49,712 bases of DNA from Geminocystis sp. NIES-3709. Its GTDB lineage: Bacteria; Cyanobacteriota; Cyanobacteriia; Cyanobacteriales; Cyanobacteriaceae. This document shows, piece by piece, positions 24,166-34,700 of the stretch; positions within the stretch are counted from its first letter, which is position 1, and each line of letters begins with the position of its first letter. The stretch covers positions 1 through 49,712 of the forward strand of contig NZ_AP014824.1 in NCBI RefSeq assembly GCF_001548115.1, read 5' to 3'. Below the pieces are notes generated by a model, which did not search any database, was not told the origin of the DNA, and saw nothing but the letters and a program-made list of their open reading frames with translations. The position numbers and the translations under genes were made by a program.

Positions 24166-25119
24166 ATGTTGTTAGTTTCTTCAGACGAAATCGAAACTTT
24201 AATCCTCAAAGAGCCTGTGCCTTTAACAGTACATCCTGCCGCCGTTTATTTGGGTTCTTTAGCTCATGGTAGTCAGCGCACTATCCGCTCTGCCCTCAAT
24301 AAAATTGCTCGTCTAATCTCTAATAATCGTTGTGATTTGATGACTTTAGATTGGTCAAAGTTACGTTATCGTCATACGGCGGCGATTCGTACTGCTTTGA
24401 GTCAACAGTTATCGGCAACTACGGTAAATAAGATGTTAGTGGCTCTGCGAAGGGTTTTACATGAAGCCTATCGCTTGGATTTAATGTCTGCTAATGATTA
24501 TAGCAAGGCGGTGGACTTGAAAAGTCTCAATGTCAAACCCCAATTACGAGGGCGAACTTTGGCTAGAAACGAAATTCAGGCTTTACTGGCTAGTTGTGAA
24601 GAGGAGGGTAAAACTATTTCTTTTCGTGATGGGGCAGTTATTTCTTTGTTACGTTGTGGTGGACTCAGACGTGATGAGTTGGTTAAGTTGGAGTTACAGG
24701 ATTTAGATTTAGATACTGGAGCGTTACTGATTCGTCACGGTAAGGGGAATAAAACTCGTACAGTTTATCTTAATGAGAAGGCGATCGAGCTAGTTAAACA
24801 ATGGTTAAGCATCAGAGGATATGAACCTGGAGCTTTAGTTTGTCCTGTGAAACTTAACGGAGAAGTTATATTTAAACATTTAAGCGCAAATGGTGATTCT
24901 GTCTATCATTTAATCCGAAGTAGAGCCAAAAAAGCAGGTCTTGCCCATTTTTCCCCCCACGATTTTAGAAGAACTTTCTGTAGTGATTTACTCACTGAAG
25001 GAGAAGATGTTTTTACAGTACAAGATTTGGCTGGTCATTCTTCCCCTGTTACCACGAAAAAGTACGATCTCCGAGGTGAAGAAGTTAAACGTAGAGCCGT
25101 AAAAAAATTAAAATTTTAG
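24166..25119 (+). CDS. Tyrosine recombinase / phage-type integrase
   Basis: About 317 residues from the ATG at 24166 (a TTG at 24154 is possible). Catalytic residues of the family are visible: Arg in RCGGLRRDELVKLEL, Lys in RHGKGNKTRTVYL, HxxR in SPHDFRRTFCSDLL, His in LAGHSSPVTT and the nucleophilic Tyr in TTKKYDLRGEE near the C-terminus. An N-terminal SAM-like core-binding domain precedes them. It should catalyse site-specific integration, excision or multimer resolution of the plasmid. It stands about 400 bp before parA. Related Xer-like recombinases of this size are common on cyanobacterial plasmids. Confidence 0.9.
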   Translation: MLLVSSDEIETLILKEPVPLTVHPAAVYLGSLAHGSQRTIRSALNKIARLISNNRCDLMTLDWSKLRYRHTAAIRTALSQQLSATTVNKMLVALRRVLHEAYRLDLMSANDYSKAVDLKSLNVKPQLRGRTLARNEIQALLASCEEEGKTISFRDGAVISLLRCGGLRRDELVKLELQDLDLDTGALLIRHGKGNKTRTVYLNEKAIELVKQWLSIRGYEPGALVCPVKLNGEVIFKHLSANGDSVYHLIRSRAKKAGLAHFSPHDFRRTFCSDLLTEGEDVFTVQDLAGHSSPVTTKKYDLRGEEVKRRAVKKLKF

Positions 25120-25224
25120 ATTTATAGTCATTTCAAATAAGAATAAAACAAAATCAAAACCTGTAACTATTGTTTATCAAAAACTTAGGTTTTTAAAAGT
25201 GTCTCAAAGTTAATTAAAACAACT

Positions 25225-25410
25225 ATACCTGATAGATTCGGAGATTTTCGAGTTGTTCATACTGGTTTTGTTTTAGTCGCTGGAATCGAAAAGGCGTTTG
25301 GTTCGTGAGTTTTTAGAGTTTTAGCCCAAGACGCTGATCTTGAATATGCCACTAAGGATTCAACTATTGTTCGAGTAATTAAAACTACTGTTGCTCAAAA
25401 AATATCATAA
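25225..25410 (+). pseudogene. Degraded IS5-family transposase fragment
   Basis: Pieces in different frames spell an IS5-type transposase: PDRFGDFRVVHTGF, then SRWNRKGVWFV in another frame, then AQDADLEYATKDSTIVRV. The last corresponds to the conserved block around the first catalytic Asp of that family. Several frameshifts and missing ends show it is a relic. It fills most of the gap between the integrase and parA; nothing else was seen there. Confidence 0.6.
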
Positions 25411-25513
25411 TTAGACATCGACCATATTTCTCAAAAATATAATTTCTGGAGACATCTATTAAAGAAAAATCCCTCTGAATTATTTACCATTGAATTAATC
25501 TATTATTATTATT

Positions 25514-26266
25514 ATGACTTCTATTATTGCTTTATTTAATCAGTCTGGGGGGGTAGGAAAAAGTACTCTGACTATGAATTTGGGTTACTCTTTAATGAAA
25601 AAAAAGAAGAAAGTTTTATTATTGGATTTAGATCCTCAAGCCTCTCTTACTACTTTTATGGGTATTGAACCTTATGATTTAGAGAAAACTATCTACAATA
25701 CCATCATCGATGAGGAGGATTTACCAATTCATCGTCAAATTCACCTTATGGACTTAGTTCCTTCTAATATTAATCTCAGTGGTGCGGAAATTGAATTAGT
25801 CTCCGCTCTCATGCGTGAACTACGACTCAAAGAGGCGATCGATCCCTATCTTTCAAAATACGATTTTATCCTTATTGATTGTCCCCCTAGTCTCGGTATT
25901 CTCAGTATTATCAGTTTAGTTGCCGCCACTCATCTGTTAGTACCAATTCAATGTCAATTTAAGGCTTTTCAAGGTACTGATTTATTGTTAAATACTGTGG
26001 CTCGACTGCGTAAGTCTGTTAATAAAAATCTAGCTTTTGCTGGTTTTATCCCTACTATGTACGATGGTAGAACTGCCCAAGAATCGAGAACTTATGAGGC
26101 TATAAAAGAACAATTATCTCCTCTTGCTACTGTCTTTGAACCTATACCTCGTTCTATTGCTTTTGCCGATGCTACGGAGAAAAGAGTACCTTTAGCTGTC
26201 TATAAACCAAAACATCCTGCGGTTAAAATTCTCAATCAAATTAGTCAACAATTAATCAAACTATAA
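25514..26266 (+). CDS. parA: ParA-family partition ATPase
   Basis: Protein of 250 residues of ParA/Soj type: deviant Walker A NQSGGVGKST (9-18) with the signature Lys, switch I LLLDLDPQASLTTFM, and Walker B FILIDCPPSLG, then VPIQCQFKAFQG. It has no N-terminal DNA-binding extension, so it is of the short (type Ib or chromosomal-like) form. It drives plasmid segregation with ParB, whose gene lies 1057 bases downstream on the same strand. The usual tight parA-parB linkage is broken here by a four-helix-bundle gene and a MITE. The start is an ATG after an ATT run without a clear ribosome-binding site. Confidence 0.93.
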   Translation: MTSIIALFNQSGGVGKSTLTMNLGYSLMKKKKKVLLLDLDPQASLTTFMGIEPYDLEKTIYNTIIDEEDLPIHRQIHLMDLVPSNINLSGAEIELVSALMRELRLKEAIDPYLSKYDFILIDCPPSLGILSIISLVAATHLLVPIQCQFKAFQGTDLLLNTVARLRKSVNKNLAFAGFIPTMYDGRTAQESRTYEAIKEQLSPLATVFEPIPRSIAFADATEKRVPLAVYKPKHPAVKILNQISQQLIKL

Positions 26267-26378
26267 TTACCCATAACGTTATGGGTAAGTCGAATAAGTC
26301 AAACAATTTTTACAGTTTATTGAATCTCTTACAAAATAAAAAGGCTCTTCTACAGTAGTTATGATAAATTATTAGTTA

Positions 26379-26850
26379 AAAAAGGGAAAAGGGAAGAGGG
26401 AAGAGAAAATTGTATTTTAAGTTTATTTAAAATTATAAAATGTCAGAAATAAGAGATTATAAAGACTTAATAATTTGGCAAAAAGGTATTGAAATTGCTG
26501 AAAAATGCTATCACCTCACTAAAAAATATCCAAAAGATGAACTTTATGGCATCACTCAACAAATTAGGAGAGCCGGTTCATCTATTCCCGCAAACATTGC
26601 CGAGGGTTATGGAAGAAGATATAAAGCAGAATATGTTCGGTTTTTAAATATTTCTCAAGGATCTGTTAACGAGCTAGAAACCCATTTAATTATTTCTGTC
26701 AAAGTAGGATTATGTTCAGAAATTGATGTAGAATACATTATTAATCTTTTAAAACAAGAAACTAGAATGTTATCTGCTCTGATTAAAAAATTAGAAAAAT
26801 AATCTCTTTTCCCTTTTCCCTTTTCCCTTTTTCCTCTTCCCTCTTTTTTT
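26379..26850. repeat. Inverted GGGAAAA/TTTTCCC tracts bracketing a single gene
   Basis: Left tract 26379-26406 consists of GGGAAAAGGGAAGAGGGAAGAG. Right tract 26804-26850 is its complement in style (CTCTTTTCCCTTTTCCC and so on, then CCTCTTCCCTC). The two arms enclose exactly the gene at 26440-26802. The heptamer-like units match the short tandem repeats common between cyanobacterial genes, for example at 23696-23722. Confidence 0.65.
26440..26802 (+). CDS. Four-helix-bundle protein (23S rRNA intervening-sequence / Avd-like family)
   Basis: Protein of 120 residues with the family's signature features: YKDLIIWQKGIEIAEKCYHL at the N-terminus, then GITQQIRRAGSSIPANIAEGYGR and a C-terminal helix ending IKKLEK. 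Members form small oligomeric helical bundles; some are encoded in 23S rRNA intervening sequences and one group (Avd) assists diversity-generating retroelements. No DGR is present here. It lies between parA and parB, bracketed by inverted repeat tracts, and looks like an inserted cassette. Confidence 0.88.
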   Translation: MSEIRDYKDLIIWQKGIEIAEKCYHLTKKYPKDELYGITQQIRRAGSSIPANIAEGYGRRYKAEYVRFLNISQGSVNELETHLIISVKVGLCSEIDVEYIINLLKQETRMLSALIKKLEK

Positions 26851-26958
26851 ATACTTGATTTGTCATACTCAAAGTAGAAGAACCAATAAAAATATATTTT
26901 AGGTAAGAAATTATCAATCTCAATAACCATTGACTATTGGTAAAATGTCTGTTATTTC

Positions 26959-27098
26959 GTAAGCGTTCAGGGGTTAACGGCAGAATCAAGGTTTTAAGTT
27001 TAAGTGCATTAACTCAGTGCTTTCATCCCATTTCATTAAATTGCTGGACTAAATGATGGCTCAAACCCATTTAACATCGTCTCCCCCTGAACGGTTAG
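26959..27098. mobile_element. MITE-like element, 140 bp, with 8-bp target duplication
   Basis: The ends are GTAAGCGTTCAGGGG (26959-26973) and, on the opposite strand, CTAACCGTTCAGGGG (27084-27098): 13 of 15 positions agree. The flanking octamer GTTATTTC occurs on both sides (26951-26958 and 27099-27106), a perfect target-site duplication. No coding capacity exists inside. It is a non-autonomous element inserted between parA and parB. Confidence 0.75.
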
Positions 27099-27322
27099 GT
27101 TATTTCACTTTTGTAAGAAATCTATTGAATCGAACAACATAGTTATTTCAAATAAAGTTGCAACACTTTTTTATCTGAACAATAAGTTTCGTCTTTATTC
27201 AAGTTTGTATCATTTTTAATTAAAAATGGCTCTATTTTTAATTGGTTTAGACTAAAATATCCATAAAGTTTATTAATTCTCGATGGCTAAAAATTTGAAA
27301 TGTCAATAACGATAAATTAATC

Positions 27323-28240
27323 ATGGTAAGCAAAAAAGAACAACCCTATAGCAAATTAAGAGGAGTTGATCTATTACTGGGAAATTCAACAAATCATCAA
27401 TCAATAAATGAATCTTCTTCAGAATTAGACATTAATCTTATCGTTAAACCACCATCTCAACCAAGACGTTATTTCGATCGTCAGGCATTAGAACAGTTAA
27501 AAAGTTCGATCGAACAACATGGTATTTTAGAACCTTTATTAGTGCGTCCATTAGCCGATGGCAAATATGAATTAGTAGCAGGAGAGAGAAGATTACGCGC
27601 AGCGATTGAGTTAAAGTTGACGATCGTACCAGTCAGTATTAAAACTTTAACGGATTTAGAAGCAAAACAAATTGCTTTAATCGAAAATTTACAACGGGAA
27701 GATTTAAACCCAGTAGAGGAAACAGAGGGGATTCTACAATTACTTTCTATGGGACTAAATCTATCAGCAGATGATGTCATTACTCAATTATATCGAATGC
27801 AAAATGAGAAAATAAAAGTTAATGGAAACGTTTCCATTAAAAATGAAACTACTGTGATTATTGAGTTATTTGAATCATTAGGCATGAAATGGGAATCTTT
27901 TATTAGAACTCGTTTACCTTTACTGAAATTACCTGATGATATTTTACAAGCTCTCAGAATGGGACAATTAGCTTATACGAAAGCGATCGCGCTCAGTAAA
28001 ATAAATGATGAAAAGATAAGAGTAGATTTATTGAAAGAATCGAGCGAGCAGAATTTATCAGTGAGGGAGATAAAGGAGAAAGTGAAAGAATTAAGTATAG
28101 GAGAAAAACAGACAGCTTCCGCAAAAATTGATATTACGGTGAAACAGATAAAAAAAAAGAAATTGTGGGAAACTGAACCAAAGAAATGGCAAAAGGTAGA
28201 GAAGCTGTTAGAAAAGATTAATTTATTGTTAGAGGATTAG
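27323..28240 (+). CDS. parB: ParB-family partition protein
   Basis: Protein of 305 residues with the ParB/Spo0J N-terminal CTPase-type domain: PPSQPRRYFDRQALEQL, then GILEPLLVRPL, the P-motif GERRLRAAIEL (about 87-97), and ALIENLQREDLNPVEET. The helix-turn-helix region follows around 130-215 and the C-terminus is Lys-rich and helical (dimerisation). Compared with a usual ParB the segment NGNVSIKNETTVII (about 170-183) looks inserted and coincides with a perfect DNA palindrome. It works with the ParA encoded at 25514-26266. Confidence 0.9.
   Translation: MVSKKEQPYSKLRGVDLLLGNSTNHQSINESSSELDINLIVKPPSQPRRYFDRQALEQLKSSIEQHGILEPLLVRPLADGKYELVAGERRLRAAIELKLTIVPVSIKTLTDLEAKQIALIENLQREDLNPVEETEGILQLLSMGLNLSADDVITQLYRMQNEKIKVNGNVSIKNETTVIIELFESLGMKWESFIRTRLPLLKLPDDILQALRMGQLAYTKAIALSKINDEKIRVDLLKESSEQNLSVREIKEKVKELSIGEKQTASAKIDITVKQIKKKKLWETEPKKWQKVEKLLEKINLLLED
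27819..27840. promoter_or_regulatory. Perfect 22-bp palindrome inside parB, candidate partition or ParB-binding site
   Basis: A 22-bp perfect palindrome with core GGAAACGTTTCC, extended on both sides by TTAAT/ATTAA. It encodes the residues around NGNVSI. It is not the canonical parS (GTTTCACGTGAAAC) but shares the GTTTC half. It may be a centromere-like site, an operator or a small inserted element. Confidence 0.4.
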
Positions 28241-28271
28241 GGTGAGCGAAAAAATGGGTGGGATAAAAAAC

Positions 28272-28373
28272 GATTTCTGAGTAAGGAGTAATGAGTAAAT
28301 ACTCATCACTTATAAAATAAAATTGAATTACTATATTTTTATTTTATAAGTGACTAATAATAACTCAGAAATC
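28272..28373. promoter_or_regulatory. Nested inverted repeat downstream of parB
   Basis: Outer arms GATTTCTGAGT (28272-28282) and ACTCAGAAATC (28363-28373) are exact. Inner arms CACTTATAAAATAAAA (28307-28322) and its exact complement at 28337-28352 enclose a 14-base loop. A third small hairpin, ATGAGTA/TACTCAT (28291-28306), lies on the left branch. It could be a structured RNA, a cruciform or a small palindromic mobile element. The remainder of 28374-28700 shows nothing recognisable. Confidence 0.55.
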
Positions 28374-28700
28374 AGCATTCAACAAAGAACAGAAGATTTT
28401 GCCATCAGGATAATTAAAGCATACTCCGAACTTAACAAGCATACATTTTGATGATGGGGTAAAGTATCCACTCAATAGTTAGGGGTAAGGTACGATTAAT
28501 AGAAATAGTATTAAAAAAAATTATTTATTAGTACTCATTGAAATTATTGTTTAGTTGTGCTACAATGCCCTTAAGAAAATTCCAAGATGTGAACATTAAC
28601 ACTCATTATAAAAAATCAAGTATTTCTTTTATTTTCTCTTGGATTCATTCAAAAATTTTTACTTTTATAATTTTTAATTTTACACCAAGGGAAAATCAAA

Positions 28701-31700
28701 TTGATGAGTACAACTATTTTTAACACAGAGTATATACTATCAGAAGTTATTGGTATTATTAAGGATGATTTACAAGATTTTTTATTGTTTGGTGATGTTG
28801 AAACTACTTTAAACTTAGCATTTGGGGATAACTACGATCGTACAAGTACTGATGCGATTTTAACGGCTTGGGGTAAGGGTGATTTCAGCAATTTACCGAA
28901 AATTGAGATTGTTAGTAGTAATATCTTAGGTAGTGCTAATGGTGGTTTTGCTGTTTCTACGAATACTATCTATTTATCCGATCGGTTTTCAAAAACAGCT
29001 TCAGCAGATTTATTCAGGGCAGTAATAATCGAAGAAATAGGTCATTTTCTTGATGCAAAAGTTAATCAGATCGATACCCAAGGTGATGAAGGAGAAATAT
29101 TCTCGAACTTGGTGAGAGGGATTACTTTAACGTCTTCATCAGTCTCTGTTCTTCAAACAGAAAACGATCTAGACACAGTGTTGATTAATGAAGAGTTAGT
29201 GTCAATAGAAAAATCAACGACTTATACAGGAACTAACTTAGGAGAACTCAATACAGGAATACAGCAATTACTTAGCAAGTTGCAAGCTGGGGTAAATAGT
29301 CAAATCTTGGGAGCAAACTTACCCTTATTAGGAACCAAGCTAAATGGTAATCCCAACACTCAATTTATTCAGAATTTACAGAATTATTTTCAAACAGTTT
29401 TACAAGGTAGTCATCTATCTGCTATTTCTATACAACAAGCCTTAACCAATGCGTTGGGTGCTTCTGGAGCAAATGTTTTGTTAGAAAATATTACTTTTAA
29501 CGAAACCACCGATAATCTTGAATTTGCTTTGCGTTTAGGAAAATCCAGTACCAATCCCTTATCATTTACTACCTCAACAGATACGAACTTGGGATTACCT
29601 GGCATTGATTTATCCCTTACCGGCTCCGCTCAATCTAACCTGAGTTACGATTTAAACTTCAAATTTGGAATCAACAAAACCAGTGGGTTTTACTTCAGGA
29701 CAGATCAAACTAATGAATTTTCAGTCAAATTAGACACTACCCTTCCTGGTTTAAATGCTAATGCCAAATTAGGGTTTTTAAAACTAAACGCTCAGGATGC
29801 CGGGTCTAAATTTAATGGTCTGTTTGCAGTTGACTTAAAAGATGGTGATGGCAAGGTGCAGTTAACAGAGCTACCATCGTTGAACTTAAGCAGTTTTATT
29901 GACCCTAAGTTAACGGGTGCTGCGAATGTCAAATTAGGATTAAAAACGGCATTTGCTCAAAATACTAACTTTCCGACACTGAGTTCTGACTTTACTTTAG
30001 ACTGGAATTTCAATGGACAAACCCTTGGCACAGGCACTACTCAAAACTTTGGTTCTCTACCAGCAGTTGCGTTCAAGAATGTCGAATTAGATTTAGGCAC
30101 ATTTCTTAATGGCTACATGGAGCCAATACTGAATCGGATCAAAACAATTACTCAACCCATCCAACCTGTCCTTGATTTTTTTACAAAAGAATACGATTTT
30201 GAATTTACCAAATTCAGTATATTAGACATTGCGGAGTCATTGGGCGCGATCACGCAATCAGACAAAGACTTTATTGAATCATTGGCAGAAGTGGGGAAAC
30301 TGGTTAACAGTGTGCCTAGTAGTGGTTTAGCGATCAATCTCGGCAGCTTTAATTTTGGAACTCAGGATATTCGTACTGGTGGCTTTAATCTCGGCAATAT
30401 CATTCCAACAAACATCACTTCTCAGGATTTGGAAACTCAGCTTAACAGTGATCCCCAAGCCAATAATTTCATCAGTAGGTTGTTAAATATGCCGGGTGGT
30501 GGCTTGTCCATGCCAATCCTATCAGATCCAAATGCAGCGTTTGGGCTACTGCTTGGTAAAGATGTTGATTTGTTTAAATACAAATTGCCTCGATTTGATT
30601 TTCAGACTGAGTACAGCCAATATTTTCCTTTACCCATAATAACAGCAGTTGGAATGCGGCTGACTGGCAAGTTTGGTGGATTCATTGACTTAGGATTGGG
30701 ATTTGATAGCAAAGGTTTTCGTGATTATCAATTTTCTGATAAAGAATCAGATATACTAAACGGTTTTTATATTGATAATCCAAGCACTCCAGAAGTTGGC
30801 TTTAATATGGGAGTGGAGGCATCAGCAGAACTAAATTTAGGTGTTGCCAGTGCTGGTGGTGGTGGGGGAATTTATGGAGATTTCAAATTTGACTTGAACG
30901 ATCCAGATGCTGACGGTAAGGTAAGGTTTAATGAACTTGCCTCGTTACTTAGCAATCCCCAGGATTTATTTGAGGCGAAGGGGCAAATAACAGCGGGTTT
31001 CTTTGCTTATGCTTCTGTTGGTGTAGGGTATTTAAAAACAACCAAAAGATTTAATTTACCTGAGTTTACCCTTGCAGAATTTAATTGGGGTAAACAAATA
31101 CCCCCTGGACTAGCTCTGGCAACACTCAGTAGTGGAACATTATATTTAAATGTAGGAATAAGAGCTTCATCCAGAATCGTGGGTGATACGACAGATATTG
31201 CAGAAGTCTTTTCACTTAAACATGAGGCGGGGACGGCTACCAGCGAGACGATCGTTATATCTGGGTTTCAGTTTAACCAAACCTATACTAATGTCCAGCA
31301 GATTAGAGCTGATGCGGCTGAGAAGGATGACAGAATTATTCTACAAGAAAATATTCTTGTGGGTGCAATCTTAAATGGTGGAAATGGCAATGATGTGATC
31401 TCTGGTGGTTCTGGTCAGGATTCCATTAGTGGGAATAATGATCGGGATAATCTTCAGGGTCGTGGAGGTAATGATACTTTGAGAGGCGGTAGTGGCAATG
31501 ATTATGTTTTAGGTGGTTTAGACAATGATTTCTTATATGGTGATGGGGAAGATGATTTTCTTGATGGCGAAAGTGGAAATGATCGAGTTTCTGGTGGTGC
31601 TGGGAACGATATGGTTTTTGGTAATGTTGGTAATGATTCTCTTTATGGCGATAGTAACGAGGATGAACTTTATGGTGATGCGGGTGCTGACCTGTTAGAT

Positions 31701-34700
31701 GGTGGCACGGAGAATGATGTAATCTATGGTGAGGCAGGAATTGATACCCTCAAGGGTGGTGCAGGTGCAGACTTGTTAGACGGTGACACGGAGAATGATT
31801 CTCTCTATGGTGATGCCGGGAATGATACCCTCAAGGGTGGTGTGGGTGCAGACTTGTTGGACGGTGGCACGGAGAATGATTCTCTCTATGGTGATGGAGG
31901 AATTGATACCCTCAAGGGTGGTGTGGGTGCAGACTTGTTAGACGGTGGCACGGAGAATGATGTAATCTATGGTGATGCCGGGAATGATCTCCTTAAGGGT
32001 GGTGCTGGTAATGACTTGTTAGATGGTGGCACGGAGAATGATTCTCTCTATGGTGATGCCGGGAATGATCTCCTTAAGGGTGGTGCTGGTAATGACTTGT
32101 TAGATGGTGGCACGGAGAATGATTCTCTCTATGGTGATGGAGGAATTGATACCCTCAAGGGTGGTGTGGGTGCAGACTTGTTAGACGGTGGCACGGAGAA
32201 TGATGTAATCTATGGTGATGCCGGGAATGATACCCTTAAGGGTGGTGCTGGTAATGACTTGTTAGATGGTGGTACGGATTATAATGATCTTGACGGTGGT
32301 GATGGTGTTGATACGGTTACATATATCAACTTAACCAGGAAAGTTATTGTTAACATTGATCAGACAAAAGACTATAGCCATACTGACTATCGTTGGAAAG
32401 CGTTGGAATATGTATTGTTTTCTGCAAATTACTTTGTTAGTTCGGCTGGATTAGCTCGAACAGATACCTACGATCTTCTCAATAATTTAGAAAATATTAT
32501 GGGTTCTCAATTTGCTGATCTTCTCATTGGCAATGCTTTTGATAATCAAATCATCGGGCAAAAGGGGAATGATTTAATTGTTGGCAATGACGGCAATGAT
32601 ACTTTAGATGGCGGAGAAGATATTGATGTTGTTGTTTACGGTTATGATCCGGCAACTTCTGTTTATGTCAATCTTGAGCTAAATACAGCAATAGACGGTT
32701 ACGGTAAAACTGATACTTTATTAGATATAGAATATGCCATTGGTTCTGATGGTGATGATACGTTGGTGGGTAATGGACAGGACAACGTGCTTGAAGGAGA
32801 GAAAGGTAATGACTTGATTGAAAGTAAAATTGGGAACGATGTGCTTTATGGTGATGATGGCAATGACTCTCTCTATGGTGAGACGGGAATTGATACCCTT
32901 TATGGTGGTTTAGGTAATGACTTATTAGACGGTGGCACGGAAAATGACTCTCTTAATGGCTATGGTGGTAATGATACTCTCTATGGTGGCACTGGTGTTG
33001 ACAGACTTTATGGAAACACAGAAAATGACCTAATCTATGGAGACGATGATAATGACTTTATTTATGGAGATGCGGGACATGATACTCTCAAAGGTGGTGA
33101 AGGAGTCGATCTGTTAGATGGTGGTACAGAAAATGACTTTATCTATGGAGAGGGGGGAATTGATACCCTTAACGGTCGTACTGGTAATGACTGGTTAGAT
33201 GGTGGCACGGAGAATGACTTTATCTATGGAAATGCGGGAAATGATACTCTCAAAGGTGGTGAAGGAGTCGATCTGTTAGATGGTGGTACAGAAAATGACT
33301 TTATCTATGGAGAGGGGGGAATTGATACCCTCAAGGGGAATGTTGGTAATGATCTGTTAGATGGTGGTACAGAAAATGATTCTCTCTATGGTGATGCTGG
33401 GAATGATACCCTCTATGGTGGCACTGGTAATGATCTCTTAGACGGTAGTACAGAAAATGACTCTCTCTATGGTGATGGGGGAATTGATACCCTCAAGGGG
33501 AATGTTGGTAATGATCTGTTAGATGGTGGTACAGAAAATGACTCTCTCTATGGAGAGGGTGGAATTGATACCCTCAAGGGTGGCACTGGTAATGATCTCT
33601 TAGACGGTAGTACAGAAAATGACTCTCTCTATGGTGAAGGAGGAATTGATACCCTCAAGGGTGGTACTGGTAATGATCTCTTAGACGGTGGTACAGAAAA
33701 TGACTCTCTCTATGGTGAAGGAGGAATTGATACCCTCAAGGGTGGTACTGGTAATGATCTCTTAGACGGTGGTACAGAAAATGACTCTCTCTATGGTGAA
33801 GGAGGAATTGATACCCTCAAGGGTGGTACTGGTAATGATCTGTTAGATGGTGGTACAGAAAATGATTCTCTCTATGGTGATGCTGGGAATGATACCCTCA
33901 AGGGTGGTACTGGTAATGATCTGTTAGACGGTGGTACAGAAAATGACTCTCTCTATGGTGAAGGAGGAATTGATACCCTCTATGGTGGTGCAGGAAATGA
34001 TCTGTTAGACGGTGGCACAGAGAATGATTCTCTCTATGGTGATGCTGGGAATGATACCCTCAAGGGTGGTTTAGGTCAGGATACTCTCATTGCTGGGGCA
34101 GAAAATGACCGAGGTGAGGGCGGAACTGAGGGAGACTATTTACGAGGAGAGGTGGGGAACGATACCCTCTATGGCAATGATGGCGATGACGTTATTGTGG
34201 GAGGAAATGAACAACAACCCCTCACTTTTGGTGATAATGATTTCCTTAGTGGTGGTAATGGTAATGATATTCTCAAGCCGGGTTGGGGGGATGATATTGT
34301 TGATGGTGGAGATGGTATTGATACCTTGATCCTTGATTACTCCACTTTACCCACTCAGGCGGTTAATTGGGTAGGTTATGAAGAAGGAACTTCTAATTAT
34401 GATGCCTATGTAAGTAATGCTTATGGAATGCTCACACCTATCAGAACTTCTCTCAATACTGCTTACAGTTACCGAACTACTATTTCTGCTGATGGTACAA
34501 CGATCGCTGTTTTTGGATACCTAAAAACTTCAGATACTGATGCTCTGGGTATTCCGGGATTGTGGGTACAAAAAATTAATAGCCTTGAACCCCCTGTGCA
34601 GATAATGAATTACAGAGGTGGTGATGTCAAACTTTCTGGAGATGGCAGTAAAATAATTTGGTATGAACAGAGCAGTGTTTGGACTGCTAATGCAGACGGT

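Noticed and set aside
28538-28723. 61-codon frame before the giant RTX gene
   Set aside because: It overlaps the RTX start, has no ribosome-binding site and looks like random AT-rich sequence.
31670-34080. Regular repeats with similar spacing that could suggest a CRISPR array
   Set aside because: The units are 81 bp with no unique spacers, are in frame, and encode RTX nonapeptides.
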